Shown here: in pieces, positions 44,833 through 53,592 of the stretch | Position numbering within the stretch: position 1 is the first letter of the stretch | Layout of the letters: every line of letters starts with the position of its first letter | NCBI RefSeq assembly: GCF_009184895.1 | Contig: NZ_WESE01000002.1 | Span: 496,001-560,000 of the forward strand | DNA: 64,000 bases | Direction: 5' to 3' | Source of the DNA: Nostocoides sp. F2B08 | GTDB taxonomy: Bacteria > Actinomycetota > Actinomycetes > Actinomycetales > Dermatophilaceae | Notes under the pieces: generated by a model | Told to the model about the DNA's origin: nothing | Databases searched by the model: none | What the model saw: the letters and a program-made list of their open reading frames with translations, nothing else | Position numbers and translations under genes: made by a program

Positions 44833-45929
44833 GCGCCCCCCGCGACATCGACCCGCACACCCCGGGCCCCGGCGACGAGGACCACGACCCGACCGGAGTG
44901 CGCGCCCTCCTCGCCTCACTCCCCGACCCGGGCCCGATGCCTCCGGAGCTGGTCCGGCGGATCAGCGAGAGCCTCGCCGCCGAGCAGAACGGCCACGCCC
45001 ACGCGGACAGCTCTTCCGAGGGGTATGCGGGCGTCACCCCTCCCCCATCCCTCGCCTCCGTCGCCGCCGCCTCGAGCGATCGTTCGCGGGACGACGGCCG
45101 TCGGGTGAGCGACGGAACCGCGGGGGACGAGGGCGACGGCTCAGGTGGTGAGGATGGTGGCGAGGGCGGCACAGTCCACCGCTTCCCTCGGACACCGCAC
45201 GATCGACCGACGGCGAGCCCGCTCCGGCGCCTCCCGGCCATCGCCGTCGCTGCCTCTGTCGTCGTCCTCGCCGGTGCGGTCGTGCTCGGCGTGCTCGCCA
45301 CGCAGACCGGTCTGGGGGGCACCGACTCCCTGGACGCGGCCGTACGGGCGACCATGAGCGCGGCCGACGCCGGGTCCGCCGATGACGAGGCTGCGGGTGG
45401 AGCCGCCGCCGAGGACTCGTCCGGTGGGACCGCGGACTCCGGGGCCGCAGAGACCGGCGCCGAAGAGAGCGCGCCACTGGCCAGCCCGCTCGAGGGCGAC
45501 GCCGCGGCGATGGCGGCGGCCCCGGTCGCGTTCCTCAGCAGTGGAGCGATCGTCACGACCGCCAACGTCGCCGGCCACGCGAAGGCGATGCGTGACGGCA
45601 GCACCGGTGTCGTCGACGAGGCCTCCCGCGCCGTCATGAGCGACAGCCCCGTGGGAACCGCCGAAGGGGCGGCGGACTGTATCGGCGAGCTCCTGGACCG
45701 TCCGATGGCCGAAGTCGCCGCGCTGCTGACGGCCGTCGACTTCGTCCGTCACGACGGGTCGGACGCGGCACTGATCCTGGTGCGGGAGCCGCTCGAGGCG
45801 ACCCCGGGCAGCGGTTCCACGGACGACGGTGCGGGATCCGGAGAGGCGAGCACCGCATACCTCGTGCCGGTGGACTGCGGAGCCGGGCGGGCCTGGACGT
45901 TGCAGCCTCCCGTCCGCCTCGACTTCTGA
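44829..45929 (+). CDS. Putative membrane anti-sigma-M factor
   Basis: A 366-residue protein in the place of mycobacterial RsmA (Rv3912). The cytoplasmic N-terminus (1-135) contains ALLASLPDPGPMPPELVRRI, an anti-sigma-like helix; one transmembrane helix (IAVAASVVVLAGAVVLGVLA, about 142-161) follows; the outer part is Ala/Ser/Glu-rich with a folded end (CIGELLDRPMAEVAALLTAV...VDCGAGRAWTL). It starts at GTG 44829 after GAGAGGAG. Regulation of SigM is inferred from order and topology. No HxxxCxxC zinc motif is visible. Confidence 0.78.
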   Translation: MSAPRDIDPHTPGPGDEDHDPTGVRALLASLPDPGPMPPELVRRISESLAAEQNGHAHADSSSEGYAGVTPPPSLASVAAASSDRSRDDGRRVSDGTAGDEGDGSGGEDGGEGGTVHRFPRTPHDRPTASPLRRLPAIAVAASVVVLAGAVVLGVLATQTGLGGTDSLDAAVRATMSAADAGSADDEAAGGAAAEDSSGGTADSGAAETGAEESAPLASPLEGDAAAMAAAPVAFLSSGAIVTTANVAGHAKAMRDGSTGVVDEASRAVMSDSPVGTAEGAADCIGELLDRPMAEVAALLTAVDFVRHDGSDAALILVREPLEATPGSGSTDDGAGSGEASTAYLVPVDCGAGRAWTLQPPVRLDF

Positions 45930-46020
45930 ACGGTTCCCCGGCCACGCCCCGGCTGTCGACGCCGGGGTGAACGGCGCCTGGGGGCCCCCGACCTGAACGG
46001 GAGTGTGCGGCAGGCTGTGC

Positions 46021-46046
46021 GGAACAACGTGGCCGTAGGATCGGTT
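46021..46046 (+). promoter_or_regulatory. SigR/SigH-type promoter of trxB-trxA
   Basis: GGAAC (46021-46025), 18 nt, then GTT (46044-46046) fits the actinobacterial disulfide-stress consensus GGAAT-N18-GTT at all but one base. It lies 77 bp upstream of the trxB start. This links the thioredoxin genes to oxidative-stress control rather than to the neighbouring SigM. The remaining 45930-46122 has no gene. Confidence 0.6.
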
Positions 46047-46122
46047 GCAGAGTCCGACTCCCGACCCATCGCGATCGGGTATCCCAGCCAGATCCACAGA
46101 CCAACCGCGAGGACGATCCATC

Positions 46123-47103
46123 GTGAGCACCGAGCCACGTAATGTCATCATCATCGGCTCCGGCCCGGCCGGCTACACCGCCGCCGTCTACGCAGCCCGC
46201 GCGAACCTCGAACCGCTGCTCTTCGAGGGAGCGGTCACGGCCGGCGGCGCCCTGATGAACACGACAGAGGTCGAGAACTTCCCCGGGTTCGCCGAGGGCA
46301 TCATGGGGCCGGACCTGATGCTGCAGATGCGTGTTCAGGCTGAGCGCTTCGGGACTGAGATCGTCACCGACGACGTCACGGCCGTCTCGCTCGAGGGTGA
46401 CCTCAAGACCGTCACCGACGGGTCGGGCACGACCTACTCCGCCCACTCCGTCATCCTGGCGATGGGCTCGGCGTACCGCGAGCTCGGTCTGCCCAACGAG
46501 AAGCGCCTCTCCGGGCACGGCGTGTCCTGGTGCGCGACGTGTGACGGCTTCTTCTTCAGGGACCAGGACATCGTCGTCGTCGGTGGCGGGGACAGCGCTA
46601 TCGAGGAGGCCACCTTCCTGACCAAGTTCGCCCGCAGCGTGACCATCGTGCACCGCCGCGATGAGCTCCGCGCCTCGAAGATCATGGCCGACCGGGCCTT
46701 CGCCAACGACAAGATCACGTTCGCCTGGAACTCCGAGGTCGTCGACATCCACGGCGAGGACAAGCTGACCGGCGTCACCCTGCGCGACACGGTCACCGGC
46801 GCCACCCGCGACCTCGACGTCACCGGCCTGTTCGTGGCGATCGGTCACGACCCGCGCAACGAACTGATCCAGGGAGTGGTCCACCTCGACGCCGAGGGGT
46901 ATGTGCTGTGCCAGGGCCGTTCGAGCCTCACGTCCGTGCCCGGCGTCTTCGCGTGCGGGGACCTCGTCGACCACACCTACCGACAGGCGATCACCGCAGC
47001 CGGGTCCGGCTGCGCCGCCGCTCTCGACGCTGAGCGCTACCTGGCCCACCGCGAGGACGGGACCGACGTCAGCACCGCCCAGACCGCCACCGTCTCCGTC
47101 TGA
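46123..47103 (+). CDS. trxB: Thioredoxin-disulfide reductase
   Basis: A 326-residue FAD/NADPH enzyme that reduces thioredoxin. FAD motif [19 protein letters not shown] at the N-terminus, redox-active WCATCDG near residue 145, NADPH motif [13 protein letters not shown] and [13 protein letters not shown] near the end. Start GTG 46123 ([14 protein letters not shown]) has GCGAGGA upstream; in-frame ATG 46045 falls at the predicted transcription start. It is 127 bp from trxA. Confidence 0.97.
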   Translation: MSTEPRNVIIIGSGPAGYTAAVYAARANLEPLLFEGAVTAGGALMNTTEVENFPGFAEGIMGPDLMLQMRVQAERFGTEIVTDDVTAVSLEGDLKTVTDGSGTTYSAHSVILAMGSAYRELGLPNEKRLSGHGVSWCATCDGFFFRDQDIVVVGGGDSAIEEATFLTKFARSVTIVHRRDELRASKIMADRAFANDKITFAWNSEVVDIHGEDKLTGVTLRDTVTGATRDLDVTGLFVAIGHDPRNELIQGVVHLDAEGYVLCQGRSSLTSVPGVFACGDLVDHTYRQAITAAGSGCAAALDAERYLAHREDGTDVSTAQTATVSV

Positions 47104-47230
47104 TCGCCGTCGGTGATCGTCGTCGCCGTGTGATCGCGGCTGTATCCGATGTCCATCCCCGTCTGACCACTCCCTTTGTCCGACCGCCAGCTCACCACCG
47201 ACCCTCACCCGACCGAAGGATCTCTCTCCC

Positions 47231-47563
47231 ATGGCTGACCTCAAGTCCACCACCGACGCGACGTTCGACTCCGACGTGCTCAAGTCCGACGGGGTCGTCC
47301 TCGTCGACTTCTGGGCCCCGTGGTGCGGGCCGTGCCGCACCGTGGCGCCGATCCTCGAGGAGATCGCTCGCGACCACGGCGACAAGATCGAGGTCGTCAA
47401 GCTCAACACCGACGACAACCCCGGCGTGACGGCTCGCTACGGGATCATGAGCATTCCGACGATGCATGTCTTCATGGGCGGTGAGATCGTCAAGACGATC
47501 CAGGGCGCCCAGCCCAAGCCCCGCCTGCTCAAGGAGCTGGAGCCTTTCCTCAACCGACCCTGA
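47231..47563 (+). CDS. trxA: Thioredoxin
   Basis: A 110-residue thioredoxin with the active site FWAPWCGPCRTVAP near residues 30-36, the cis-Pro motif GIMSIPTMHVF, and the usual helices. It receives electrons from TrxB. ATG 47231 follows GAAGGAT. The intergenic region to trxB carries no evident terminator, so the two are probably one transcript from the SigR-type promoter. Confidence 0.97.
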   Translation: MADLKSTTDATFDSDVLKSDGVVLVDFWAPWCGPCRTVAPILEEIARDHGDKIEVVKLNTDDNPGVTARYGIMSIPTMHVFMGGEIVKTIQGAQPKPRLLKELEPFLNRP

Positions 47564-47566
47564 CGG

Positions 47567-47590
47567 CGTCGCCCATACCGTGGGGCGACG
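47567..47590 (+). terminator. Hairpin directly after trxA
   Basis: CGTCGCCC (47567-47574) pairs with GGGCGACG (47583-47590) over an 8-nt loop, four bases beyond the trxA stop. Confidence 0.6.
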
Positions 47591-47604
47591 AGGTCGTTGA
47601 ACGT

Positions 47605-47655
47605 GACCGAGGCCGTGAATCTTCCTGTCTATCAGGGGGTTTCGCGGCCTCGGTC
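47605..47655. terminator. Long-loop hairpin between convergent trxA and parB
   Basis: GACCGAGGCCG (47605-47615) and CGGCCTCGGTC (47645-47655) pair perfectly over a 29-nt loop. It lies between convergent genes and could terminate both. The stretch 47656-47816 contains no gene; 47718-47757 faintly resembles repeat family 3. Confidence 0.55.
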
Positions 47656-47816
47656 GTTGTCTGAGTGTCTGGTGTCGATCTGAGTCTTTGGTCGGATGGC
47701 GCACGTCGGGCGACTCCGGCAATGAAGCGCCCAACCTGCCGGGGTGGGGAAAGGTGACGCAGGCGGTGGCTGCGAGTTCGAGGTCCGCCGACCTCGGAGC
47801 GAGTGTCCCCGGAGGA

Positions 47817-48923
47817 TCAGCCGTCGCTGAGCTCGTCGACCGACTCCCGTGCCTCCCGAAGCCCCAGCAGGTCGAGGATCCGGTTCAGGTCCTCCATCGA
47901 GGCGAACTCGATGGTCATCTTCCCCTTCCGCTGCCCGAGGCTGATGCCGACACGGGTGTCGAGATGGTCTCCGACCGCGACCGAGATGTCGTCGAGCTGC
48001 GGGTGCAGACGTCCGGGTCGCGGTCGGCGCTGCCGTGGCGTGGGGGTGTCGTCGCCGAGAGTGACGATCTCCTCGACCGAACGGACCGAGAGTCCCTCAG
48101 CGACGATCCGCTGGGCGAGGCGCTCCATTGCGGCCGCGTCCTCCAGTGCCAGGAGGGCCCTGGCGTGCCCGGCGGACAGCACCCCAGCGGCGACCCGTCG
48201 GGCGACCAGCGGGGGGAGCTTGAGGAGCCGGAGCGTGTTGCTCACCTGGGGGCGGGATCGCCCGATCCGGCTGGCCAACTGCTCCTGGGTGCACTGGAAG
48301 TCCTCGAGCAGCTGCTGGTATGCCGCCGCCTCCTCGAGTGGGTTCAGCTGGCTGCGGTGCAGGTTCTCCAGAAGCGCGTCGCGCAGGAGATCGTCGTCAT
48401 CGGTGGCCTTGACGATCGCGGGGATGGCGTCGAGGCCGGCCTCCTGCGTCGCACGCCACCGCCGTTCGCCCATGATGAGCTCGTACCGCACACCGTCGAC
48501 GTGCTCCGTCAGGGGACGGACGACGACCGGCTGGAGGACGCCGATCTCCCGGATGCTGTGCACCAGCTCGCCCATCTCGTCCTCGTCGAAGACGGTGCGG
48601 GGCTGCTTCGGATTGGGCCGGATCTGATGCACCGGCACCTCTGCGTAGCTGGCCCCCGGGACCGGTCGCAGGTCTGTGTCGTTCTCGCCGTCAAGAGCTG
48701 TGCCCTCGAGGTCCGTGGGAGTCGTCGGCTCGGCGTGGTCGCTCTCACCACTGCCTGCGTGGTCAGCGACCCGAGATCGGTCCGACGTGGCTGTTGCCGT
48801 GGCTGTTGCCGCCGTCGCCTCACCCGGAAAGAAGACGTCCACCGGACGACTTCCGGTCGATGTGGTCGAGGTGGGAATCAGCGCTCCGAGTCCTCGTCCG
48901 AGCCCACGACGCTTCTCACTCAT
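47817..48923 (-). CDS. parB: Chromosome partitioning protein ParB
   Basis: A 368-residue CTPase clamp that loads at parS. The N-terminus [14 protein letters not shown] is the ParA-contact region; [20 protein letters not shown] and the CTP-binding [12 protein letters not shown] (box II) lie near 120-180; the helix-turn-helix includes [20 protein letters not shown]; the dimerisation domain ends the protein. It overlaps parA by 4 bp. Target sites lie within the adjacent parA and near rsmG. Confidence 0.97.
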   Translation of the reverse strand: MSEKRRGLGRGLGALIPTSTTSTGSRPVDVFFPGEATAATATATATSDRSRVADHAGSGESDHAEPTTPTDLEGTALDGENDTDLRPVPGASYAEVPVHQIRPNPKQPRTVFDEDEMGELVHSIREIGVLQPVVVRPLTEHVDGVRYELIMGERRWRATQEAGLDAIPAIVKATDDDDLLRDALLENLHRSQLNPLEEAAAYQQLLEDFQCTQEQLASRIGRSRPQVSNTLRLLKLPPLVARRVAAGVLSAGHARALLALEDAAAMERLAQRIVAEGLSVRSVEEIVTLGDDTPTPRQRRPRPGRLHPQLDDISVAVGDHLDTRVGISLGQRKGKMTIEFASMEDLNRILDLLGLREARESVDELSDG

Positions 48924-50467
48924 CGAACATCCTCTCCATCGGGGCCACCGGCCGGGACGGATGCCCCTGAGTGGACCGTCTCGTCGACCTGCGCTGCGCC
49001 CCCGAGCCCGGTCCCGGATTCGGGGGAAACGGATTCGGCCGCTGTGTCCCCTGATGAGGCTCCCCGGTCGGCCAGTTCCGCAGCCGCCTCGCGGTAGGCG
49101 AGTGCGCCCGTACTCATCGGGTCGTAGGTGATCACCGTCTGACCATGGCTCGGAGCTTCTGAGACTCGCACCGACCTCGGGACGGTGCTCTGTAGGGTCT
49201 CGGAGCCGAAGTGGGTTCGGACCTCATCCGCCACCTGTGCCGACAGGCGAGTGCGAGCGTCGTACATCGTCAGCAGAATGGTGGACACGTGCAGGGTCGG
49301 GTTGAGATGGGTCCGGATCATCTCGATGTTCTTCAGCAGCTGCGACAGTCCCTCGAGGGCGTAGTACTCGCACTGGATGGGAATGAAGACCTCATCGGCT
49401 GCGACGAACGCGTTGACGGTCAGCAGTCCCAGGCTCGGAGGACAGTCGATGAGCACGTAGTCGATCCGCTCATCTCGGTCGGCGAGGTATGCGGTGATCG
49501 CCCGTCGCAGGCGCGTCTCGCGAGCCACGAGCGAGACGAGTTCGATCTCGGAACCGGCGAGGTCGATCGTCGCGGGAGCGCAGAACAGCCCATCGACGTC
49601 CGGACAGGGCTGGATGATCTCGGAGAGCGACGTGCCATCGACCAAGACGTCGTAGATGCTGGTGACGTCGGAGTGGTGAGGCACGCCGAGGGCCGTGCTT
49701 GCGTTGCCTTGCGGGTCGAGGTCGACGACGAGCACGGACAGGCCGGCGAGGGCCAGCGCAGCCGCGACATTGACCGTAGTCGTCGTCTTGCCGACGCCAC
49801 CCTTCTGGTTTGCCACAGTGAGGATCCGAGTCCTGTCCGGACGCGGGAAGACGCGATTGTCCAGTTCCTGCTTCTGCCGAGTCTCTTTGACCACTGCTCG
49901 CATGAGGGGAGTGTCGGTCAAGGGCGTTTCACGTGAAACGCGAGACTGACGGGTCGATGCCGTTGTGATTGTGATTGCCTCGGTCACCGTTTCACGTGAA
50001 ACGTCCGAAGCGTTCGGTTCGACCCGAGATGCTGGCTCATCACCCGCTGGCCCGCCAGGTTCTTCCCCCGCGTCGCTGATTTGCTCGTGGTCCTCCCCCG
50101 AAGAATGTGTTTCACGTGAAACATCGGGCTGCTCGACCTCGTTCACCGTGGCCGCATCGACCGTTGCGTTCGAGGTGTTGTCCCGACCGAGTTCAGCAGT
50201 CTGATGGTCCCCATCCCCTGTGGATAACTCTGTGGATCCATCGCCCCCAGTGGATGTCTCGCCGTCCTCGCTCGACGACTCGGTCTCCCTCGACCCGGTG
50301 TCGTCTGCCGATGCGGCGCCGCTGCCGGAGGGGCTGGCAGGGCCGGGCCAGCCCAGTCGAGCGCTGTGTGACTCCCCGCTTTCTGAGCGTGCGGGGAAGC
50401 CCAGCCCCTTGGCAACGCGTCGCCACAGCGGCTTGTCGGCAGCCTGGTCGAGATGCTCGGAGGTCAC
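48920..50467 (-). CDS. parA: Chromosome partitioning ATPase ParA with parS-bearing N-terminal extension
   Basis: A 515-residue Walker-type ATPase that moves ParB-parS complexes. The deviant Walker [17 protein letters not shown] begins near residue 221; [10 protein letters not shown] and [17 protein letters not shown] follow. The first 200 residues are an acidic Ser/Thr/Glu-rich extension not found in the minimal protein. Three parS palindromes lie in this extension and encode VSRET three times (near residues 117, 157 and 178). The likely start is GTG 50467; the core alone would start near residue 180, so the true start remains open. Confidence 0.92.
   Translation of the reverse strand: MTSEHLDQAADKPLWRRVAKGLGFPARSESGESHSARLGWPGPASPSGSGAASADDTGSRETESSSEDGETSTGGDGSTELSTGDGDHQTAELGRDNTSNATVDAATVNEVEQPDVSRETHSSGEDHEQISDAGEEPGGPAGDEPASRVEPNASDVSRETVTEAITITTASTRQSRVSRETPLTDTPLMRAVVKETRQKQELDNRVFPRPDRTRILTVANQKGGVGKTTTTVNVAAALALAGLSVLVVDLDPQGNASTALGVPHHSDVTSIYDVLVDGTSLSEIIQPCPDVDGLFCAPATIDLAGSEIELVSLVARETRLRRAITAYLADRDERIDYVLIDCPPSLGLLTVNAFVAADEVFIPIQCEYYALEGLSQLLKNIEMIRTHLNPTLHVSTILLTMYDARTRLSAQVADEVRTHFGSETLQSTVPRSVRVSEAPSHGQTVITYDPMSTGALAYREAAAELADRGASSGDTAAESVSPESGTGLGGAAQVDETVHSGASVPAGGPDGEDVR
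49925..49940. promoter_or_regulatory. parS: parS site 1 (inside parA)
   Basis: CGTTTCACGTGAAACG is a perfect palindrome and matches the 14-bp core GTTTCACGTGAAAC of the bacterial parS consensus. It is in frame in parA (VSRET). Confidence 0.92.
49988..50003. promoter_or_regulatory. parS: parS site 2 (inside parA)
   Basis: CGTTTCACGTGAAACG, identical to site 1, 63 bp away. Confidence 0.92.
50108..50123. promoter_or_regulatory. parS: parS site 3 (inside parA)
   Basis: TGTTTCACGTGAAACA, the exact 16-bp parS consensus, 120 bp from site 2. Confidence 0.95.
50219..50227 (-). promoter_or_regulatory. DnaA box within parA
   Basis: TGTGGATAA (TTATCCACA on the minus strand), the strict consensus, inside the N-terminal parA extension. 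Confidence 0.55.
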
Positions 50468-50523
50468 AGCGGATCAGCCTAATGGGTCGGATCGTCGAGC
50501 GCGGACGCGACGGCGTCAGGGTG

Positions 50524-50532
50524 TGTGGATAA
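50524..50532 (-). promoter_or_regulatory. DnaA box upstream of parA
   Basis: A second TGTGGATAA lies in the 86-bp gap before parA, 57 bp before its start. Confidence 0.55.
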
Positions 50533-50553
50533 GTCTGTGGACACGTGCCCCGC

Positions 50554-51525
50554 TCAGCCGACGGTGAAGACGATCTTGCCCACGACATCACCGTGCGCCA
50601 TGGCCGCGAAACCTTCCGCGGCCTCAGTCAGCGGTCGCACGGAGTCGATGAGGGGCTCGATGCCCGCGGTCGTCACGAGCTGGGTCAGACGTTCCAGCTC
50701 AATGCGCGATCCCATCGTGGAGCCGATCACCCGCAGCTGCTTGAAGAAGATCTTCGTGAGCTCGGCCTTGGGTGGCGCATCACCGGAGGTGGCTCCGGAG
50801 ATCACGATGGTGCCACCGGGGTTGAGTGAGTTGACCGAGTGGGACCACGTGGCCGCTCCGACGGTCTCCATGACTGCGTCGACGCGGGCAGGCAGCCGCT
50901 CTCCCGACGCGAGAGCGCCGACCGCTCCCAGTTCGAGGGCTCGCTGAGCCTTGGCCTCGTCCCGCGAGGTCACGAACATCCGGTAGCCGGCTGCCGCGCC
51001 GAGTTGGACCAACGCCGTCGCGACACCCCCGCCGGCCCCTTGGACCAGGATGCTTCCACCGGGGGTGACCCCGGAGTTGATGAACAGCATCCGGTAGGCC
51101 GTCAGCCATGCCGTCGGCAGGCACGCGGCCTGGACGAACGACAGCTCGGTGGGCTTGTGCACGATGTTTCGAGCGGGGACCCAGACCTCTTCGGCCAGCG
51201 CGCCGGGGTAGACCTCCGAGAGCAAGGAGCGACGGGGGTCCAGCGTTTCCTCGCCTGTCCAGTCAGGATGCGAGATCACGGCGTGCACGAGAACCTCGGT
51301 GCCATCGTCGAGCACTCCGGACGCGTCACATCCGAGGATCATCGGAAGTCGGTCGGCGGGTAGGCCGACCCCCCGCAGGCTCCAGATGTCGTGGTGGTTG
51401 AGCGAGACGGCCCTGACCCGCACCCTGACCCACCCTTCAGGCACGGCTGGACGCTCGATGTCACCTACCTCGAGGCCGGACAGCGGGTCGTCAGCGGACT
51501 GGCGGGCGGCGTAGGCGGCGAGCAT
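50554..51525 (-). CDS. MDR-family zinc-type alcohol dehydrogenase/quinone reductase
   Basis: A 323-residue medium-chain dehydrogenase. VRVRAVSLNHHDIWSLRGVG and GCDASGVLDDGTEV form the catalytic domain; GGSILVQGAGGGVATALVQL is the NADP-binding motif; GGTIVISGATSGD follows. The structural-zinc cysteine cluster of classical ADH is absent, so the quinone-reductase-like or zinc-less branch fits better. It separates rsmG from parA, which are usually adjacent, so it is an accessory insertion in the conserved order. Confidence 0.85.
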   Translation of the reverse strand: MLAAYAARQSADDPLSGLEVGDIERPAVPEGWVRVRVRAVSLNHHDIWSLRGVGLPADRLPMILGCDASGVLDDGTEVLVHAVISHPDWTGEETLDPRRSLLSEVYPGALAEEVWVPARNIVHKPTELSFVQAACLPTAWLTAYRMLFINSGVTPGGSILVQGAGGGVATALVQLGAAAGYRMFVTSRDEAKAQRALELGAVGALASGERLPARVDAVMETVGAATWSHSVNSLNPGGTIVISGATSGDAPPKAELTKIFFKQLRVIGSTMGSRIELERLTQLVTTAGIEPLIDSVRPLTEAAEGFAAMAHGDVVGKIVFTVG

Positions 51526-51781
51526 GGCCCCACTGTATGGGTGTCGTGACCGGTTTCGGACGGAGGGTCGTCATCACGAGCATCGGCTGGGGGCGCCTCA
51601 TGCCGACGACTGGGTCGCACTCGGAGGGTGTTCGACTGGTTCGGGCCCATTCCCTGCCATCCCCGCATGCCCCGCAATCCCCCCGCGCATTGTCGTCCGG
51701 TGCCGGCGGCCTGCACCCGGTCGCGCAGTCTGCCACCTGGGTGATTGAGTCGACTGTCCGACTGCCTCCCGGCTGCGCGAG
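51526..51781. other. Intergenic region between rsmG and the dehydrogenase gene
   Basis: 256 bp with no supported gene, hairpin or repeat that I can see. It presumably carries the dehydrogenase promoter and the rsmG end. Confidence 0.5.
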
Positions 51782-52714
51782 TCAGTCCGGCGCAGTTCGC
51801 TCCTGTGGTGACGTTCGGCTCCTGCGCTTGTTGCGATGACCCGATCCATTGGCGCGGGACGGGCTTGATGTTCCAGTCTTGCCCCGACCCTGAGGAAGGC
51901 CCTCGCGGACCTTGTCGACGACGACCACGGTGGTCGGGTCATCAAGAACCAGCGACCCGCACAGGCGGATGCGGGCCTTTCCGCCCCCCAACCGCTGCAG
52001 TGTTGCCGTGGCCTCCGAGATCTCACGCTCGGCCGAGGAGCCTTTCATCGCGACCAGCCTCCCTCCGACCGGCAGCAGCGGAAGGCACCACCGTGCGAGC
52101 CGGTCCAGGGGAGCGACAGCCCGAGCGGTCACGACATCTGCAGTCATCCGACTGTGCATCTCCTCCGCCCGAGCGCGCACGACTGTCACATCGAGGCCGA
52201 TGTCGGCGGTGACCATGTCCAACCACGCGGTGCGCCGCTCCATCGGTTCGATGAGCGTCATCATGAGGTCGGGCCGAGCGATCGCGAGAGCCAGTCCGGG
52301 CAAGCCGGCTCCGCTCCCGACGTCGATGACCGACGCCCCTGACTCGATCTCGTCGGCGACCACAGCGCAGTTGAGGATGTGCCTGTCCCAGAGGCGTGGC
52401 ACCTCCCGCGGACCGATCAGACCGTGGGTGATCCCGGTATCTGCGAGATACCGGGCGAACCGGACCGCCAGCTCCACCCGTTCGCCGAACACCACACGCG
52501 CTGCCGGCGGTGGGTCCGGCACGACGGGGGTCGGTGACACCGGTCGGTCGGCGCCATCCCCGCTGCCCACCTCGGATCCGTGTCTCGCGTGACCTTTTGG
52601 GCTATCCACCGGTGCAGTATCGCAGGGGCTCGGATCCCGAAGGGTCGAACCCGTTTGCCTCGTTTCACGTGAAAACATGGGTGCACGAGACGGGGACGAA
52701 GACAAGGACCGCAT
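51782..52714 (-). CDS. rsmG: 16S rRNA (guanine-527-N7)-methyltransferase RsmG
   Basis: A 310-residue methyltransferase that modifies G527 of 16S rRNA. The SAM-binding core has ASVIDVGSGAGLPGLALAI near residue 132 and TLIEPMERRTAWLDMV; LWDRHILNCAVV precedes. About 70 N-terminal residues and the basic C-terminus exceed the E. coli length. ATG 52714 is the first start; ATG 52678 (MFSRETRQTGS) is an alternative, and its first codons are a degenerate parS. No strong ribosome site marks either. Confidence 0.92.
   Translation of the reverse strand: MRSLSSSPSRAPMFSRETRQTGSTLRDPSPCDTAPVDSPKGHARHGSEVGSGDGADRPVSPTPVVPDPPPAARVVFGERVELAVRFARYLADTGITHGLIGPREVPRLWDRHILNCAVVADEIESGASVIDVGSGAGLPGLALAIARPDLMMTLIEPMERRTAWLDMVTADIGLDVTVVRARAEEMHSRMTADVVTARAVAPLDRLARWCLPLLPVGGRLVAMKGSSAEREISEATATLQRLGGGKARIRLCGSLVLDDPTTVVVVDKVREGLPQGRGKTGTSSPSRANGSGHRNKRRSRTSPQERTAPD
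52662..52675. promoter_or_regulatory. parS: Degenerate parS site 4 (rsmG 5' end)
   Basis: GTTTCACGTGAAAA has one mismatch to the 14-bp parS core. Confidence 0.7.
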
Positions 52715-52729
52715 CCGGGTGACCGGTTC

Positions 52730-52745
52730 CGTTTCACGTGAAACG
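52730..52745. promoter_or_regulatory. parS: parS site 5 (upstream of rsmG)
   Basis: CGTTTCACGTGAAACG, a perfect palindrome identical to sites 1 and 2, in the 111-bp gap between rsmG and khpB. Confidence 0.92.
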
Positions 52746-52825
52746 TCGACTGGCGGTCCACCCCCAACAGAGCACAGCGGGGACCGGCCTGACGGCCGGT
52801 CCCCGCTGACGTTGTGGCTGTACGC

Positions 52826-53551
52826 CTACTCCGCAGGGAGTACCACGACGAAGCGGTGCGGCTCCACTCCGTCGGACTCCGAACGCAGGCCAGCAGCGAG
52901 CACCTCGTCGTGGACGATCTTGCGCTCGAAGGCCGTCATCGGCTCCAGCTCGACCTGGTTGGCGGTCTCCTTCACCTCGCCGATGACGCCCCGGGCCACC
53001 TCCACGATCTCTGCGCGACGAGCTGCACGGTGTCCGGCGATATCGAGCATCAGTCGGCTACGCTGACCGGTCTCGCTCTGGACGGCCAGCCGCGTGAGCT
53101 CCTGCAGCGCCTCGAGAACCTTCCCGTCAGGGCCCACCAGCCGGCGTGGCACCCGGCCGTCGTCGGAGTCGACGATCGAGACGGCCGCACGATCTCCGTC
53201 GACGTCGACATCGATGTCACCCACGATGTCGCAGATGTCGAGAAGCGCCTCGAGGAAGTCGGCCGCGATGTCACCCTCCGCTTCGAGCGCACCGCGCCGG
53301 GACGAACCCGTGCCCCCACCCGACGACGCGCCGGCGTCGGAGCTCACTGACGGAGGCGAGTCTGCGTCACTGACCGAGTCATCCGAGCTCGACTCATCGG
53401 TGCTCGACTCATCGGTCCTCGCCCCGTCACTTCTCGACTCATCGCTGCTCGACTCCTCAGCGCCGTCTCCGTCCAGCGTCGACTCGGTGGTGTCCGCTGC
53501 CTCGGCTCCGGTGGGGTGGTCGGCCTCGGTGCCGAAGGTGTCAGTGCTCAT
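52826..53551 (-). CDS. khpB: Jag/KhpB family RNA-binding protein (KH-R3H)
   Basis: A 241-residue protein. The KH-like domain (about 95-165: FLEALLDICDIVGDIDVDVD, RRLVGPDGKVLEALQELTRL) and the R3H domain (about 170-240: ELEPMTAFERKIVHDEVLAA) are clear. The first 90 residues are a Ser/Asp/Glu-rich repeat (DESSTDESSSDDS) in place of the Jag_N domain. It lies between yidC and rsmG, as in most actinobacteria. It probably regulates envelope or division mRNAs. Confidence 0.92.
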   Translation of the reverse strand: MSTDTFGTEADHPTGAEAADTTESTLDGDGAEESSSDESRSDGARTDESSTDESSSDDSVSDADSPPSVSSDAGASSGGGTGSSRRGALEAEGDIAADFLEALLDICDIVGDIDVDVDGDRAAVSIVDSDDGRVPRRLVGPDGKVLEALQELTRLAVQSETGQRSRLMLDIAGHRAARRAEIVEVARGVIGEVKETANQVELEPMTAFERKIVHDEVLAAGLRSESDGVEPHRFVVVLPAE

Positions 53552-53592
53552 CGTCTCTCCTTGCGTGGTGGTTCGTCGGCGGGTCAGCGGGG

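Noticed and set aside
47718-47757. Third copy of repeat family 3
   Set aside because: Only weak similarity (CCGGGGTGGGGAAAGG and CAATGAAGCG); no second box or stem.
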